A stretch of DNA of 5,684 bases from Clostridiaceae bacterium (GTDB taxonomy: Bacteria; Bacillota; Clostridia; Saccharofermentanales; UBA5734): assembly GCA_012511525.1 (NCBI GenBank), contig JAAZFW010000134.1:1-5684 (forward strand). Reading direction: 5' to 3'. Positions 5,608 to 5,684 of the stretch are shown here, in pieces; positions within the stretch are counted from its first letter, which is position 1; every line of letters starts with the position of its first letter. A program made the position numbers and the translations under genes. Below the pieces are notes generated by a model that did not search any database, was not told the origin of the DNA, and worked only from the letters and a program-made list of their open reading frames with translations.

Positions 5608-5684
5608 ATGAAAAAGTACGTGATAAAAGTGAACGGCGTTGCCTATGAAGTCGAAGTAGAAGAAGCCGCGTCGGCGTCCGCCGC
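5608..5684 (+). CDS. Biotin carboxyl carrier protein (decarboxylase gamma / BCCP type), N-terminal 25 residues, truncated by the window edge
   Basis: The visible start reads MKKYVIKVNGVAYEVEVEE, followed by an Ala/Ser stretch that looks like the beginning of the flexible linker. This is the typical opening of small biotin carrier subunits such as MmdC/GcdC and of the carrier half of oxaloacetate decarboxylase. The biotinyl domain with its expected MKM lysine would be downstream and is not seen. A strong GGAGGT (5595-5600) lies seven bases before the ATG, and the gene starts 25 bases after the carboxyltransferase stop, so the two form one operon. Its product would carry carboxybiotin to or from the carboxyltransferase. 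Confidence 0.85.
   Translation, partial: MKKYVIKVNGVAYEVEVEEAASASA

Noticed and set aside
4035..5609. A 524-codon open frame on the minus strand opposite the carboxyltransferase
   Set aside because: It is the antisense shadow of a clearly homologous gene in GC-rich DNA. Its translation is Arg/Gly/Asp/Val-rich with no recognisable domain, and it ends inside the plus-strand promoter region.
1..5684. A novel defence, mobile-element or RNA-based system
   Set aside because: No transposase, integrase, nuclease, reverse transcriptase, CRISPR repeat, tRNA or rRNA sequence was found. All the main open frames belong to known metabolic or regulatory families.

Overview
The window looks like chromosomal DNA of a fairly GC-rich anaerobic bacterium, most likely a member of the Clostridia or another Firmicutes lineage. 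The grounds are an FAD/AMP-binding electron-transfer flavoprotein of the type common in anaerobes, an acyl-CoA carboxyltransferase followed directly by a small biotin-carrier gene, strong GGAGG/GAGGTGA-type ribosome binding sites, and near-consensus TATAAT promoters in short intergenic regions. The exact lineage cannot be fixed from this sequence alone.

The layout is three transcription units. On the minus strand at the left, a FadR-type GntR regulator (537-1283) overlaps by four bases the start of etfB (1-540, cut by the window edge), so the two are translationally coupled. Their promoter (1322-1349) has a perfect TGGT-N3-ACCA operator over the expected transcription start, which suggests autoregulation. 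A GntR regulator followed by a KQTTDGDTAQVG-type EtfB is the arrangement expected of a lactate (or other 2-hydroxy acid) oxidation operon with an electron-confurcating Etf/dehydrogenase. The genes that would prove this lie beyond position 1. Also on the minus strand, a complete GH38 alpha-mannosidase gene (1401-3839) has its own extended -10 promoter and a LacI-like palindrome upstream. It has visibly lower GC than its neighbours and may have been acquired separately.

On the plus strand at the right, a divergent carboxyltransferase (4116-5582) is followed 25 bases later by the start of a biotin carboxyl carrier protein (5608 onward, cut by the window edge). Together these are the transcarboxylating core of a biotin-dependent acyl-CoA carboxylase or a sodium-pumping decarboxylase. 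The partner that would decide between the two (a biotin carboxylase, or a membrane beta subunit) lies downstream of the window. Its promoter (4007-4035) is followed immediately by a long hairpin at the expected mRNA 5' end.

No RNA gene, CRISPR array, transposase, prophage or defence gene was seen. The gene content is recognisable metabolism. The less ordinary parts are the regulatory architecture of the two intergenic regions and the divergent active-site motifs of the carboxyltransferase.
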